From Alphaproteobacteria bacterium (GTDB taxonomy: Bacteria; Pseudomonadota; Alphaproteobacteria; M2410): a DNA stretch of 47,428 bases. Numbering within the stretch: position 1 is the first letter of the stretch; each line of letters starts with the position of its first letter. Location of the stretch: positions 1 to 47,428 of the forward strand of contig SBGZ01000049.1 of the NCBI GenBank assembly GCA_006226415.1. Reading direction: 5' to 3'. Below the pieces are notes generated by a model. That model was not told the DNA's origin. It searched no databases and was given only the letters and a program-made list of their open reading frames with translations. This document shows, piece after piece, positions 38,665 to 46,696 of the stretch. The position numbers and the translations under genes are program-made.

Positions 38665-39063
38665 AAGTCCTAATTCCTTCGCCGCAGGAAATTGCCTTTT
38701 CAACACGGGCCGCTGCTCCCATATCCTGCGCGCAAATGTATGGGATCGGTATGATAATACACGCAGCCACAGCCATAACTGATAGGTGATTGTCCGGTTT
38801 CGAGCAAGAAGAAAACAACTTTTCCGCGATTTGAGTTGTGGTCTCCCTTTGAAAAATCACTTCAACGGGTGTTGTTTATGGCTTCAATTTTGAGAGGTGT
38901 TGATTTGGGGCGGGACTGCCTGAAGGCGCAGAATTGTGCGGATCTGGGCGATTTTACGCCGATATTTCTTGGCGAATCTCCCTATCATCCCCACCTATAA
39001 GATGTGCAATTTTGCGGTTCCGCGAAATGTACAGTTCTTGGAGGCTTTAAGAGGAGAGCACAT
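38665..39063. other. Non-coding interval with a palindrome and a possible short ORF
   Basis: A 399-bp stretch between two divergent genes. Near its right end ATTTTGCGG (39009-39017) and CCGCGAAAT (39020-39028) form an imperfect palindrome, a possible operator for the stomatin operon. A short frame 38878-39000 (40 codons, starting MASILRGVDLG) is open but lacks a convincing ribosome site. I found no clear -10/-35 pair. Confidence 0.35.
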
Positions 39064-40017
39064 ATGGGATTCCTTCCTTTAGTAATTCTGGTGGTTGGTC
39101 TGGTCGTTTTATACGGCACCGTTAAGCCTGTGCCACAGGGGCAGGAGTGGACGGTTGAGAGGTTTGGTCGATATACACGAACCCTCAAGCCCGGCTTTAA
39201 TATTGTCGTTCCGGTCATCGACCGCATTGGCAACAAGCAGTCGATGAAAGAAACGGTGCTGGACATTCCGAGCCAGGAAGTGATCACTCGTGACAATGCG
39301 ACTGTGACCGCTGACGCCGTGGCCTTCTATCAGGTGGTGAATGCGGCAAGTGCCTCTTATGAAGTCAATGATCTGACCCGTGCGATCACCAATCTGGCAT
39401 TGACCAATGTGCGGACCGTGATTGGTTCGATGGAATTGGATGAAGTGCTGGCCAAGCGTGATGACATCAACTCGCGTTTGTTGGTTGTCGTGGATGCGGC
39501 GACCAACCCCTGGGGCGTTAAAGTGACCCGGGTCGAGATTAAGGATCTGGCGCCGCCACGCGACATTACCGAATCCATGGGCCGCCAAATGAAGGCGGAA
39601 CGTGAGCGCCGCGCGGAAGTTCTGCAGGCAGATGGTGAGAAACAAGCCGCGATCCTGCGCGCTGAAGGCGCCAAACAATCAGCGGTGCTGGAAGCAGAAG
39701 GCCGCAAAGAGGCCGCCTTCCGGGATGCGGAAGCACGCGAGCGTGCCGCCGAAGCGGAAGCCAAAGCGACCCAAATGGTTTCTGAAGCCATTGCGGGCGG
39801 CGATGTTCAGGCGATTAATTATTTCGTGGCGCAAAAATATGTGGAAGCTTTCCGCGACCTTGCCAAGGCGCCGAACCAGAAGTTTGTGTTGATGCCGACA
39901 GAGCTTAGCGGTCTTGTGGGCACTCTGGGCGGCATTGCCGAGCTTGGGCGTAGCGCGCTCAAGGATGGCGACGGCGGTACTTCTGCTCGGCCAACGACCT
40001 CTGTCCCGCGTGCTTAA
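39064..40017 (+). CDS. SPFH/stomatin-like membrane protein (QmcA type)
   Basis: A 317-residue protein with one N-terminal TM segment (MGFLPLVILVVGLVVLYGTV), a band-7/SPFH domain (PVPQGQEWTVERFGRY, PGFNIVVPVIDRI, QEVITRDNATVTADAVAFYQV) and a coiled coil rich in Ala/Glu/Arg from about residue 180 to 260. Such proteins form microdomain rings and regulate membrane proteases including FtsH. The next gene, an NfeD protein, is the common partner. AAGAGGAGAG precedes the ATG. Confidence 0.93.
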   Translation: MGFLPLVILVVGLVVLYGTVKPVPQGQEWTVERFGRYTRTLKPGFNIVVPVIDRIGNKQSMKETVLDIPSQEVITRDNATVTADAVAFYQVVNAASASYEVNDLTRAITNLALTNVRTVIGSMELDEVLAKRDDINSRLLVVVDAATNPWGVKVTRVEIKDLAPPRDITESMGRQMKAERERRAEVLQADGEKQAAILRAEGAKQSAVLEAEGRKEAAFRDAEARERAAEAEAKATQMVSEAIAGGDVQAINYFVAQKYVEAFRDLAKAPNQKFVLMPTELSGLVGTLGGIAELGRSALKDGDGGTSARPTTSVPRA

Positions 40018-40050
40018 CGGCAGGAAGCAAAGGCGATAGGAGAATTTGCA

Positions 40051-40521
40051 ATGATTGAATTTCTTTTGAATTTAACCACGGTTCAATGGTGCATCCTCGG
40101 CATCGCTCTCATCGGGGTGGAGGTCTTGGCGCCTTCCTCCTATTTCCTCTGGCCGGGAGTGAGCGCCCTTGTTGTCGGGTTATTGTCCTGGCTTTTCCCG
40201 GGCATGTCTGCGACATGGGAAATTGGGATCTTCGTCACACTGGCTGTCGTGACTTCCGCAGCCTGGCAGATCTGGTTTAAAGGCAAGACGGAAGTGTCAG
40301 ATGAGCCGCAGCTCAACCGAAGGGCCTCCCAATACATTGGCCGAAAGGTCGTGTTGCGAGAAGATTTTGTCGATGGCGCGGGTTATGTCTCCATTGATGA
40401 CAGCCGCTGGCGCGCCGAATCCGAAACGGGCGCCAATCTGGCAACCGGAACCCGCGTTGAAGTGATCGCGGTCGATGGCATAACTTTTCGGGTCAAAGAA
40501 GCGCCGGTCGAAACAGCCTGA
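40051..40521 (+). CDS. NfeD family membrane protein
   Basis: A 156-residue protein with several N-terminal TM segments (to about residue 75) and a soluble C-terminal OB-like domain (GRKVVLREDFVDGAGYVSIDDSRWRAE). NfeD proteins commonly pair with SPFH proteins, as here (33 nt apart, same operon). The topology and sequence match the short NfeD form without a protease domain. TAGGAGA precedes ATG. Confidence 0.88.
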   Translation: MIEFLLNLTTVQWCILGIALIGVEVLAPSSYFLWPGVSALVVGLLSWLFPGMSATWEIGIFVTLAVVTSAAWQIWFKGKTEVSDEPQLNRRASQYIGRKVVLREDFVDGAGYVSIDDSRWRAESETGANLATGTRVEVIAVDGITFRVKEAPVETA

Positions 40522-40620
40522 CGGGCGCGTAGACAATTGTTCTTAAATCGTACAGGATCGGGAAGGAAAGACCCTTCCCGGTCTTTGTTGTTTTTGAGCT
40601 TGGCCCCCAGAGATGATTTG

Positions 40621-40854
40621 ATGAGAAAAGCTGTTTACATAGCCATCGCTGCCGGATTTATCTTTTTGATGCTGCTTGTCGGATTACGGTTGATTGTGGC
40701 GGGCGGTGGCTTTTCGCCGGGGACACACCTGCAGATTTCCATGTGGCTCGGATTTATCTTCGTGATTTTACTCAGTATTGGCCTCATGTCGGCGGTCTTT
40801 TATTCGTCCCGGCATGGACATGACGATATTCATCGCAACAAACGGCAAGATTGA
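40621..40854 (+). CDS. Small two-TM protein of unknown function
   Basis: A 77-residue protein with two hydrophobic segments (about residues 7-28 and 41-62) separated by a short Gly-rich loop and a charged C-terminal tail with several His. No family recognised. It follows nfeD by 99 nt and may belong to the same transcript; the ATG was chosen because the upstream part of the frame has no hydrophobic or coding character. Its association with SPFH/NfeD is inference. Confidence 0.5.
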   Translation: MRKAVYIAIAAGFIFLMLLVGLRLIVAGGGFSPGTHLQISMWLGFIFVILLSIGLMSAVFYSSRHGHDDIHRNKRQD

Positions 40855-40982
40855 AAATCTCACATACCTGATTAAATAGTAACAGGAAGCGGCGCTCTAA
40901 TGACTCTGGTCTTGCGCGGCTTTGGGTGCTATTTCAGGTGGCAAATTATCGTATCGTAATTCAGATTTGAGTGATCCCAGAC

Positions 40983-42356
40983 ATGACTTCTTCTATGCTC
41001 GCCGCCCCCACAGGCGTCGAATACTCCGAAATTCGCCAACATGATCTGCGCAAGTCGCGCATGGTGATGATTGACGGCAATCTTGTCGCCAATATGCAAA
41101 ATTCTGAAGGGGGCGTGAGCGCCCGCGTCTTTGACAAAGGCTATTGGGGTTTTGCTTCGGTGCCAACTCAAACCGCCTTGAGCATCGATCAAGTCACACG
41201 GCGTGCTGTCGACAATGTACAGGCGATGAGCCGGTTTGGTGAAAAGTCGAGCCTTGCTATTCCGCTGGATGCGCAAATTGGCGAGTTTGGCTTTAACGGC
41301 AAAACACCGCTCAGCCAGCAGGAGAAGGTCGACCTGGTAGAGGCGCTCAATGCGCTCTGCAAGCGCAAATACAAGGGGCTTAAGTCCTCGACCTTCATTC
41401 TCCACGACGAGGCTCACAATAAATCTCTGAAGACGTCCAATGGCGCGGATGTTCTCAATACCATCCGCCGCGCCGCGGTCTATATGGTGATGACCGTCGA
41501 AGATGATCGGGGCGAACCGATTGAGCTTATGGAAGCCTTTTCGGGGAAGGGCAGTCTCGCCGAACTCGACCTCTCCATGGATGTGCTGGAAGGAAAGTTG
41601 GACCGTCTCTATGAACATCTGCAAGCCAAGCGCCATGCGGTGCCGGCGCGCGGCGGTCTGCAGACCGTTGTTCTGGCACCGGAGCTGGCGGGGATGCTGG
41701 CCCATGAAGCCATGGGGCACCCTTGCGAAGCCGACCTCGTGCTGGGCGGCTCGGTCACTGGCAATATGGTTGGTAAGCCGGTGGCAAGCGAACTCGTGAC
41801 CATGATTGACTTTGCCCATACCTATAAGGGCGAGGAATGCATGATCCCTGTTTATGCGGATGATGAAGGCAGTCCTGGCGAAGACGCGGTGTTGATTGAA
41901 AATGGCATTATGCGCCATTTCATGACGAGCCGTGAAACGGCGGCGCGGCTTGGTATTCCTTCCACCGGTAATGCGCGGGCCTATACTTTTAACGATGAGC
42001 CACTGGTGCGTATGCGCAATACGGCCATCCTTCCAGGTAAGGACAAACTTGAGGAAATGATCGCAGGTGTTGAAGAGGGCTATTACCTCATGAAGTCCGG
42101 CAATGGGCAGGCGGATTCAACCTCTGAATTCATGTTCGGCATTGATCTGGCCTATGAGATCAAAAACGGCAAGCTGGGCAATGCGATCAAGGACACAACG
42201 GTGTCCGGCACCGCGATCAATATGCTCAGAACGGTCGATGCGGTCTCCGACGACATGGTCTGGGAGTGCAATGGTTATTGCGGTAAGAAGCAGCCGATGA
42301 TTGTTTCTTCCGGTGGGCCGGCCCTGCGCGGCAAAGCACATTTGGGCGGGGAGTAA
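40983..42356 (+). CDS. tldD: TldD family metalloprotease subunit
   Basis: A 457-residue protein of the TldD/PmbA family. The zinc motif HEAMGH (near residues 241-246) is the HExxxH seen in TldD. TldD and TldE form a heterodimer that cuts unfolded peptides, matures microcin B17 in E. coli and degrades CcdA. The pair sits in an operon with the next gene (5 nt gap). The start lacks a clear ribosome site; ATG 40983 and GTG 40971 are both possible. Confidence 0.85.
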   Translation: MTSSMLAAPTGVEYSEIRQHDLRKSRMVMIDGNLVANMQNSEGGVSARVFDKGYWGFASVPTQTALSIDQVTRRAVDNVQAMSRFGEKSSLAIPLDAQIGEFGFNGKTPLSQQEKVDLVEALNALCKRKYKGLKSSTFILHDEAHNKSLKTSNGADVLNTIRRAAVYMVMTVEDDRGEPIELMEAFSGKGSLAELDLSMDVLEGKLDRLYEHLQAKRHAVPARGGLQTVVLAPELAGMLAHEAMGHPCEADLVLGGSVTGNMVGKPVASELVTMIDFAHTYKGEECMIPVYADDEGSPGEDAVLIENGIMRHFMTSRETAARLGIPSTGNARAYTFNDEPLVRMRNTAILPGKDKLEEMIAGVEEGYYLMKSGNGQADSTSEFMFGIDLAYEIKNGKLGNAIKDTTVSGTAINMLRTVDAVSDDMVWECNGYCGKKQPMIVSSGGPALRGKAHLGGE

Positions 42357-42361
42357 GACTC

Positions 42362-43636
42362 ATGAACATCGAACAAATTGCAGAAAACGCCCTGAAGCAG
42401 ATGAAAGCCGCCGGGTTTGAGCAATCTCAAGTTTCTGTCGGCATTTCCCGCCAGGATGAACTCAATATCTCGCTATCAGATGCCAGCCTTTTCCGTTCGA
42501 CGGAAGATCACGGCATGTCGCTGAAAGGCATTATTGATGGGCGTGCTGCCAGCACTTCCTTGACAGATCTTGGGGAAGACACGATCGCCCATGAAATCTC
42601 TGGGCTGTTTGACCGAGCGCAGCATTCGCCGCAGGACGATGCCAATGCGGTGTCCTCGGGTCAGACCGCACAAGTGGTGAAGGGCCCGCAGGAGCCGGAT
42701 CTGGAGCTGATGGTGGAGAAGGTGCGCGAGCTGCTTGAGTACCGCGCCGCTGAAACCCCGAAGATGGAAATCGATGAAGGCAACGCCTCTTACTATGATC
42801 AGCACAGCCTCTTTTTGACGTCTGAGGGATCTTCTTTGGAGAGTAGGACGGGCGCCTATGGACTGATGGCCATGGGCACGGCGCGCGAAGGGGAAAAGTC
42901 TTCCTCCTTTGCCTATGCGGGCGGGCAGACCGATGACCTTTCCAAGGCTCATGCGGCCGCCTTCTTCGGCATTGGCGATATGCTCAAAGAGACCGAACGG
43001 CAAATTGACACGCGGTCCTTTGGCGGCAATCTGACAGGCGATGTGGTGCTGGCGCCGATGGCGGTGGAAGACCTTCTTGGCTGGCTTTTGGGTCAGCTGT
43101 CCGATGGTCAGCTGATTGCCGACAGTTCCGTTTACAAAAACAAAGTGGGCGAGCAAATTGCCTCGTCTCTCCTGACGATCAAGAGCCGGTTCCACGGGCC
43201 GTGTAATGATGGCATTTCCGGCGACGGGTTTGTGGCCGATGACTTTACGGTTGTTGATCAGGGCAAGCTTTTGACCTTGATGCCAAGCCTTTATGGCAGC
43301 CGCAAAACGGGCATTGCGCACCGGCCCACAGCGGGCGGCTGGGAGATTGTTGCTGGAGACACGGCAAAGTCGGATCTGACAAAGGGTATTGAAAAGGGCG
43401 CTCTGGTGACACGGCTTTCCATGGGCCACCCCGGACCATCCGGTGATTTTTCTGGCGTGATCAAAAACAGTTTCATGATTGAAAACGGCGAGATTGGCCC
43501 GGCTTTGACGGAAACCATGATTGCCGGCAACATGGGCCAGATGCTCAAAGACATTGTTGCGATTAGCGCGGAACGTCTGGATGATGGCTCATCGCAGATC
43601 CCGTGGATGCGCTTTGCCAATGTGAATTATAGCTAA
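42362..43636 (+). CDS. pmbA: PmbA/TldE family protease subunit
   Basis: A 424-residue partner of the previous gene. It lacks the HExxxH motif but shows the C-terminal TldD/PmbA domain (SRFHGPCNDGISGDGFVADDF, IENGEIGPALTETMIAGNM). In the heterodimer this is the non-zinc subunit. It begins 6 nt after tldD and ends before a repeat-rich gap. Confidence 0.88.
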   Translation: MNIEQIAENALKQMKAAGFEQSQVSVGISRQDELNISLSDASLFRSTEDHGMSLKGIIDGRAASTSLTDLGEDTIAHEISGLFDRAQHSPQDDANAVSSGQTAQVVKGPQEPDLELMVEKVRELLEYRAAETPKMEIDEGNASYYDQHSLFLTSEGSSLESRTGAYGLMAMGTAREGEKSSSFAYAGGQTDDLSKAHAAAFFGIGDMLKETERQIDTRSFGGNLTGDVVLAPMAVEDLLGWLLGQLSDGQLIADSSVYKNKVGEQIASSLLTIKSRFHGPCNDGISGDGFVADDFTVVDQGKLLTLMPSLYGSRKTGIAHRPTAGGWEIVAGDTAKSDLTKGIEKGALVTRLSMGHPGPSGDFSGVIKNSFMIENGEIGPALTETMIAGNMGQMLKDIVAISAERLDDGSSQIPWMRFANVNYS

Positions 43637-43640
43637 GAAT

Positions 43641-43725
43641 TGTCATCCCGCGGCTTGACCACGGGATCCAGGCGTCCTCTGAGAGCCCCTCCATCTGGAT
43701 TCCGCGATCGAGTCGCGGAATGACA
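43641..43725. repeat. Inverted REP doublet (TGTCATCCCGCG type)
   Basis: TGTCATCCCGCGGCTTGACC at 43641 and the inverse ending GTCGCGGAATGACA at 43725 form two facing palindromes with CAGG/CTGG joints, a layout seen throughout alphaproteobacterial intergenic regions. It follows pmbA. Confidence 0.7.
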
Positions 43726-43745
43726 TTGGCTGGTGGCGTGTTCCC

Positions 43746-43910
43746 GCGCAGGCGGAACCGTGAGTGACGCTGCCATGTGACCTCATGCTGAGGAGAGACC
43801 GAAGGGCTCGTCTCGAAGTATGGGTGAAGGTGGTCTCATCCTTCGAGACGCGTTTTGCGCTCCTCAGGATGAGGCATTTCTTGAATAACTGGCCCCCCGC
43901 CTTCGCAGGG
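43746..43910. repeat. 165-bp composite repeat, copy 1
   Basis: Nearly identical to 46454-46620 in the same orientation. The outer ends are fragments of B and A elements (reading on the minus strand: A, then ATGGCAGC, then B), enclosing a nested palindrome in which CCTCATGCTGAGGAG at 43781 pairs with CTCCTCAGGATGAGG near 43860 and CGTCTCGAAG pairs with CTTCGAGACG inside. It sits between convergent genes pmbA and the acetyltransferase. Confidence 0.75.
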
Positions 43911-43929
43911 GTGACATTGTTTTGTGAGG

Positions 43930-44466
43930 CTAGGGTTTCAAATTAATCCGGTAAAGCACATGCAGCGCCACAGGGCTCGCGGGGTCGAGCTTTGGGTGCA
44001 TAAAGTCGCCGCCCTCTACCCGGGACATGCCGATGCGTTCCATGACAGCCATGGAGCGGGTGTTGGAGGCGGCGGTAAAGGCGATGATTTCCCGCTCGCC
44101 TAAATCTTCCTTGGCAAAAAGGAGGCAAGCCCTTGCGGCCTCGCTGGCGTAGCCTTTGCCCCAGTGGTCGCGTGCCAGGCGCCAGCCTATTTCCATCGCC
44201 GGTTTGAAGGGGCCTTCAAATCCCGGCCAGGTGAGGCCGGTCATGCCGACAAAAGCGCCGCTGCCGCGCTCTTCCAGGGCAAAGAAACCGTAACCCTTGG
44301 AGGCGATCTCCCGTGCGCGCCGGTCGATGAAATCATCACTCTCCGCGCGGCTTTGTATTCCTGGGAAGTGGCGCATGACTTCGGGGTCCGCATTCATGGC
44401 GGCCCAAGGGGCGCGATCTTCGCCGCGCCATTGACGCAGGATCAGCCGCTCCGTGGTGAGGGTCAT
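43930..44466 (-). CDS. GNAT family N-acetyltransferase
   Basis: A 178-residue acetyltransferase of the RimJ/RimL type. It starts MTLTTERLILRQWRGEDRAP; the acetyl-CoA loop is in RLARDHWGKGYASEAARACL, and the C-terminal FTAASNTRSMAVMERIGM is typical. The substrate is unknown. The ATG overlaps the neighbourhood of the cysQ stop by a few nucleotides (no overlap of codons: stop 44468, start 44466), so translation is likely coupled. Confidence 0.88.
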   Translation of the reverse strand: MTLTTERLILRQWRGEDRAPWAAMNADPEVMRHFPGIQSRAESDDFIDRRAREIASKGYGFFALEERGSGAFVGMTGLTWPGFEGPFKPAMEIGWRLARDHWGKGYASEAARACLLFAKEDLGEREIIAFTAASNTRSMAVMERIGMSRVEGGDFMHPKLDPASPVALHVLYRINLKP

Positions 44467-44467
44467 G

Positions 44468-45241
44468 TCAGTCCACTTTGCCCTTGGCGACAAAGAAGGG
44501 GTTGGCGAAGTCTTCTTCTGTTTTGCCGTAGAGGAAGGGACTGCCATCGAGTTTGGTGACCTTGCCGCCGGCCGCGCTCAGGACAGCATGACCTGCGGCT
44601 GTGTCCCATTCCATGGTGCGGCCGTGGCGGGGATAGATGTCGGCTTCGCCGGTGGCGACCAGGCAGAACTTGAGGCTCGATCCGGCAGCGACCATGTCCT
44701 TGATGTTGTAGTGCGCCAGATATTCGTCCGTTTTGCTGTCGCGGTGGGAGCGACTGGCCACCGCTATCAGCGCTTCGCCGCCGGGATCATTAACAGCGAT
44801 TTTCTTTCGGGTGCCATCCGCACCAGCCTCAAAGGCGCCATCCTTGGTATTGCCCGCAAAGAGGCGGCCCTTGGCCGGGGCCAGCACCACGCCAGCGACC
44901 GGTTCGTGGTTGTCGATGAGAGCAATGTTGACCGTAAACTCGCCGTTGCGGGAGATGAACTCCTTGGTGCCATCGACCGGATCGACCAAAAAGAATTGAC
45001 CGCCGATTTCCGGCCGGATGCCTTCTGAGAAGGCTTCTTCGGAGATGACCGCGATCTCCGGGAAGGCGGCCTTCAGTTCTTTCAGGATGACGACTTCCGC
45101 GCGCTTGTCGGCCTCTGTGACCGGCGAGCGGTCGTCTTTCGCCTCCACTGCGAAGTCGGAGTTGTAAACCTCCATGATCACCTCGGCCGCTTTGTCGGCG
45201 ATGGTGCAAAGGGTCTCGGTTACCTCAGTCAGATTGGCCAT
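44468..45241 (-). CDS. cysQ: 3'(2'),5'-bisphosphate nucleotidase CysQ
   Basis: A 257-residue Mg-dependent phosphatase that recycles PAP and PAPS in sulfur metabolism. It carries the inositol-monophosphatase fold metal motifs DPVDGTKEF and the late EWDTAAGHAVL, plus SPVTEADKRAE. The start overlaps the DUF3553 gene by 17 nt. Homology to the phosphatase at the window's left edge is only at the fold level. Confidence 0.92.
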   Translation of the reverse strand: MANLTEVTETLCTIADKAAEVIMEVYNSDFAVEAKDDRSPVTEADKRAEVVILKELKAAFPEIAVISEEAFSEGIRPEIGGQFFLVDPVDGTKEFISRNGEFTVNIALIDNHEPVAGVVLAPAKGRLFAGNTKDGAFEAGADGTRKKIAVNDPGGEALIAVASRSHRDSKTDEYLAHYNIKDMVAAGSSLKFCLVATGEADIYPRHGRTMEWDTAAGHAVLSAAGGKVTKLDGSPFLYGKTEEDFANPFFVAKGKVD

Positions 45242-45437
45242 CTTGCCTCTGCTTCCTTTGTTCCTGCTTTGGGTCGATGGGGACGAGATCGACTTTGTCC
45301 GCCCGGATTAGCTGTTTGCCCGCGTGCTCGAAATTGATGGTTACGCGGTTGCCAATCACGGATTGAACCTGGCCGATGCCCCAATCGGGTTTTTCTGGGA
45401 GGCGAACATAGGCACCTGGGGCAAGAATGTCGAGCAT
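45225..45437 (-). CDS. DUF3553 domain protein
   Basis: A 70-residue protein containing the DUF3553 module (LAPGAYVRLPEKPDWGIGQV and QSVIGNRVTINFEHAGKQLI), a small beta barrel sometimes fused to helicases or found alone. A charged, disordered-looking tail of about 15 residues follows. Its role is unknown. It overlaps cysQ by 17 nt, so it is the first gene of the GNAT-cysQ operon; the upstream gap to chpT holds the divergent promoters. Confidence 0.8.
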   Translation of the reverse strand: MLDILAPGAYVRLPEKPDWGIGQVQSVIGNRVTINFEHAGKQLIRADKVDLVPIDPKQEQRKQRQDGQSD

Positions 45438-45457
45438 GGAGCCTCCTGGATGGGGGT

Positions 45458-45473
45458 TAAAATGGGAGTTTTA
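45458..45473. promoter_or_regulatory. Palindrome in the divergent DUF3553/chpT promoter region
   Basis: TAAAA (45458-45462) and TTTTA (45469-45473) form an inverted repeat around TGGGAG. It could be part of a promoter or a regulator site. No exact CtrA box (TTAA-N7-TTAA) is present. Confidence 0.25.
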
Positions 45474-45563
45474 CCGACTTGCGAGGCGGCGAACACTTTC
45501 TATGATGGAACGTTAGGCGGCGCGGATCAATCGGGCGCGCGACAGTTTTAAGGATGAGACGCC

Positions 45564-46217
45564 ATGGATGATTTGAGAATTTCCGCACTGATGTGCTCCA
45601 AGGTTTGCCACGATCTGATCAGCCCTGTGGGGGCGCTCGGCAATGGGATTGAGGTTCTCAACGAGGATCAGGATCCGGAAATGCGCGAGCATGCCATGGC
45701 GCTGATTGAGGCGAGCGCCCAGCAGGCCTCCGCCAAGCTGCAGTTTGCCCGGCTTGCCTATGGCGCCTCAGGCTCAGCAGGGTCTGAGATCGACCTCAGG
45801 GAAGCTGAAAATGTCCTGCGGAACCTGATGAGCGGCGGCAAAGTGAGCCTTAATTGGCGGGCGCCAGCGGAGACCCTCGACAAGGACCTCGTCAAGCTTC
45901 TGGCCAATCTGGTGCATATGGCGGGTGATACGATCCCGCGCGGCGGCGAGGTGACCGTGGATGTCATGTTGACGCCAGAAGGCGGGCTTTTCAAGATTGT
46001 GTCCAAGGGCGTGAAGGCGCGCTTTGCTGACGAAGTGCGTGCGGCCATCAATGGGGAGATTGACATTGATGCCCTCGATGCTCGCTCCATCATTCCATAT
46101 GTCTGCGGCGAGATCGCCCGGCGCCACGGCGGCGGCGTGCAGGTCGAGGTCGGTGAAGATGTCGTGACCATCACCAACCGGTTTCAGAAGGCGGTGCAAG
46201 AGAGCGCGGTGGCTTGA
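45564..46217 (+). CDS. chpT: Histidine phosphotransferase ChpT
   Basis: A 217-residue protein that passes phosphate from the hybrid kinase CckA to CtrA and CpdR in the alphaproteobacterial cell-cycle pathway. The phosphorylated His16 lies in CSKVCHDLISPVGALGNGIE. The two-helix DHp-like bundle is followed by a degenerate kinase-like domain with VCGEIARRHGGGVQVEV. Its neighbour is ctrA, convergent, with 479 bp of repeats between. Confidence 0.9.
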   Translation: MDDLRISALMCSKVCHDLISPVGALGNGIEVLNEDQDPEMREHAMALIEASAQQASAKLQFARLAYGASGSAGSEIDLREAENVLRNLMSGGKVSLNWRAPAETLDKDLVKLLANLVHMAGDTIPRGGEVTVDVMLTPEGGLFKIVSKGVKARFADEVRAAINGEIDIDALDARSIIPYVCGEIARRHGGGVQVEVGEDVVTITNRFQKAVQESAVA

Positions 46218-46640
46218 TTTTGGGATCAAGCACCTCTCCCTGAGGGAGAGGTCAAAACACGTCAGTGTTTTGGGTGAGGGGTCGACCCCTCATCCACCAA
46301 ATCTACCAATTAAAATTGGCGACTTTGGTCCCCCTTCTCCCTGAGGGAGAAGGTGACTTGTTGCCCTGGACCCCCGCTTTCGCGGGGGAACCCAAATAAG
46401 ATGTATCCCCGGACAAGCGAGCCTTGGCGAAGCGCGATCCGGGAGCCAGGAGTGCGCAGGCGGGAACCCTGAGGGACGCTGCCATGTGACCTCATGCTGA
46501 GGAGAGACCGAAGGGCTCGTCTCGAAGCATGGGTGAAGGTGGTCTCATCCTTCGAGACGCGCTTTGCGCTCCTCAGGATGAGGCATTTCTTGAATAACTG
46601 GACCCCCGCCTTCGCGGGGGAACATCTTTCGAGGAAAACA
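46218..46640. repeat. Mosaic of palindromic repeats between chpT and ctrA
   Basis: In order: CCTCTCCCT/AGGGAGAGG (46233-46251), AAAACAC/GTGTTTT (46254-46271), the 16-bp palindrome GAGGGGTCGACCCCTC (46276-46291), CCTTCTCCCT/AGGGAGAAGG (46333-46353), a minus-strand A element (46365-46389), a CCCCGGA/TCCGGGA palindrome and the second composite repeat. No gene or promoter was seen in this 479-bp gap. Confidence 0.75.
46454..46620. repeat. 165-bp composite repeat, copy 2
   Basis: Nearly identical to 43746-43910, differing at only a few positions. Reading on the minus strand it also begins with an A element (core CCCCCGCGAAGGCGGGGG) and ends with a B fragment, enclosing the same nested palindrome. 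Confidence 0.8.
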
Positions 46641-46672
46641 AAAAACCCGGCTCTTTTGAGCCGGGTTTTCTA
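46640..46672 (-). terminator. Bidirectional terminator after ctrA
   Basis: AAAACCCGGCTC (46642-46653) and GAGCCGGGTTTT (46658-46669) form a perfect 12-bp stem with a TTTT loop. On the minus strand it follows the ctrA stop by about 25 nt; its symmetry lets it also stop reads from chpT. Confidence 0.9.
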
Positions 46673-46696
46673 ATTCTCAATACGGTGAGGCGCGGC

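Noticed and set aside
38969-39001. Possible promoter TTGGCG/TATAAG before the stomatin gene.
   Set aside because: The spacing of 21 bp is too long for a normal sigma-70 promoter, and it does not fit the sigma-32 spacing either.
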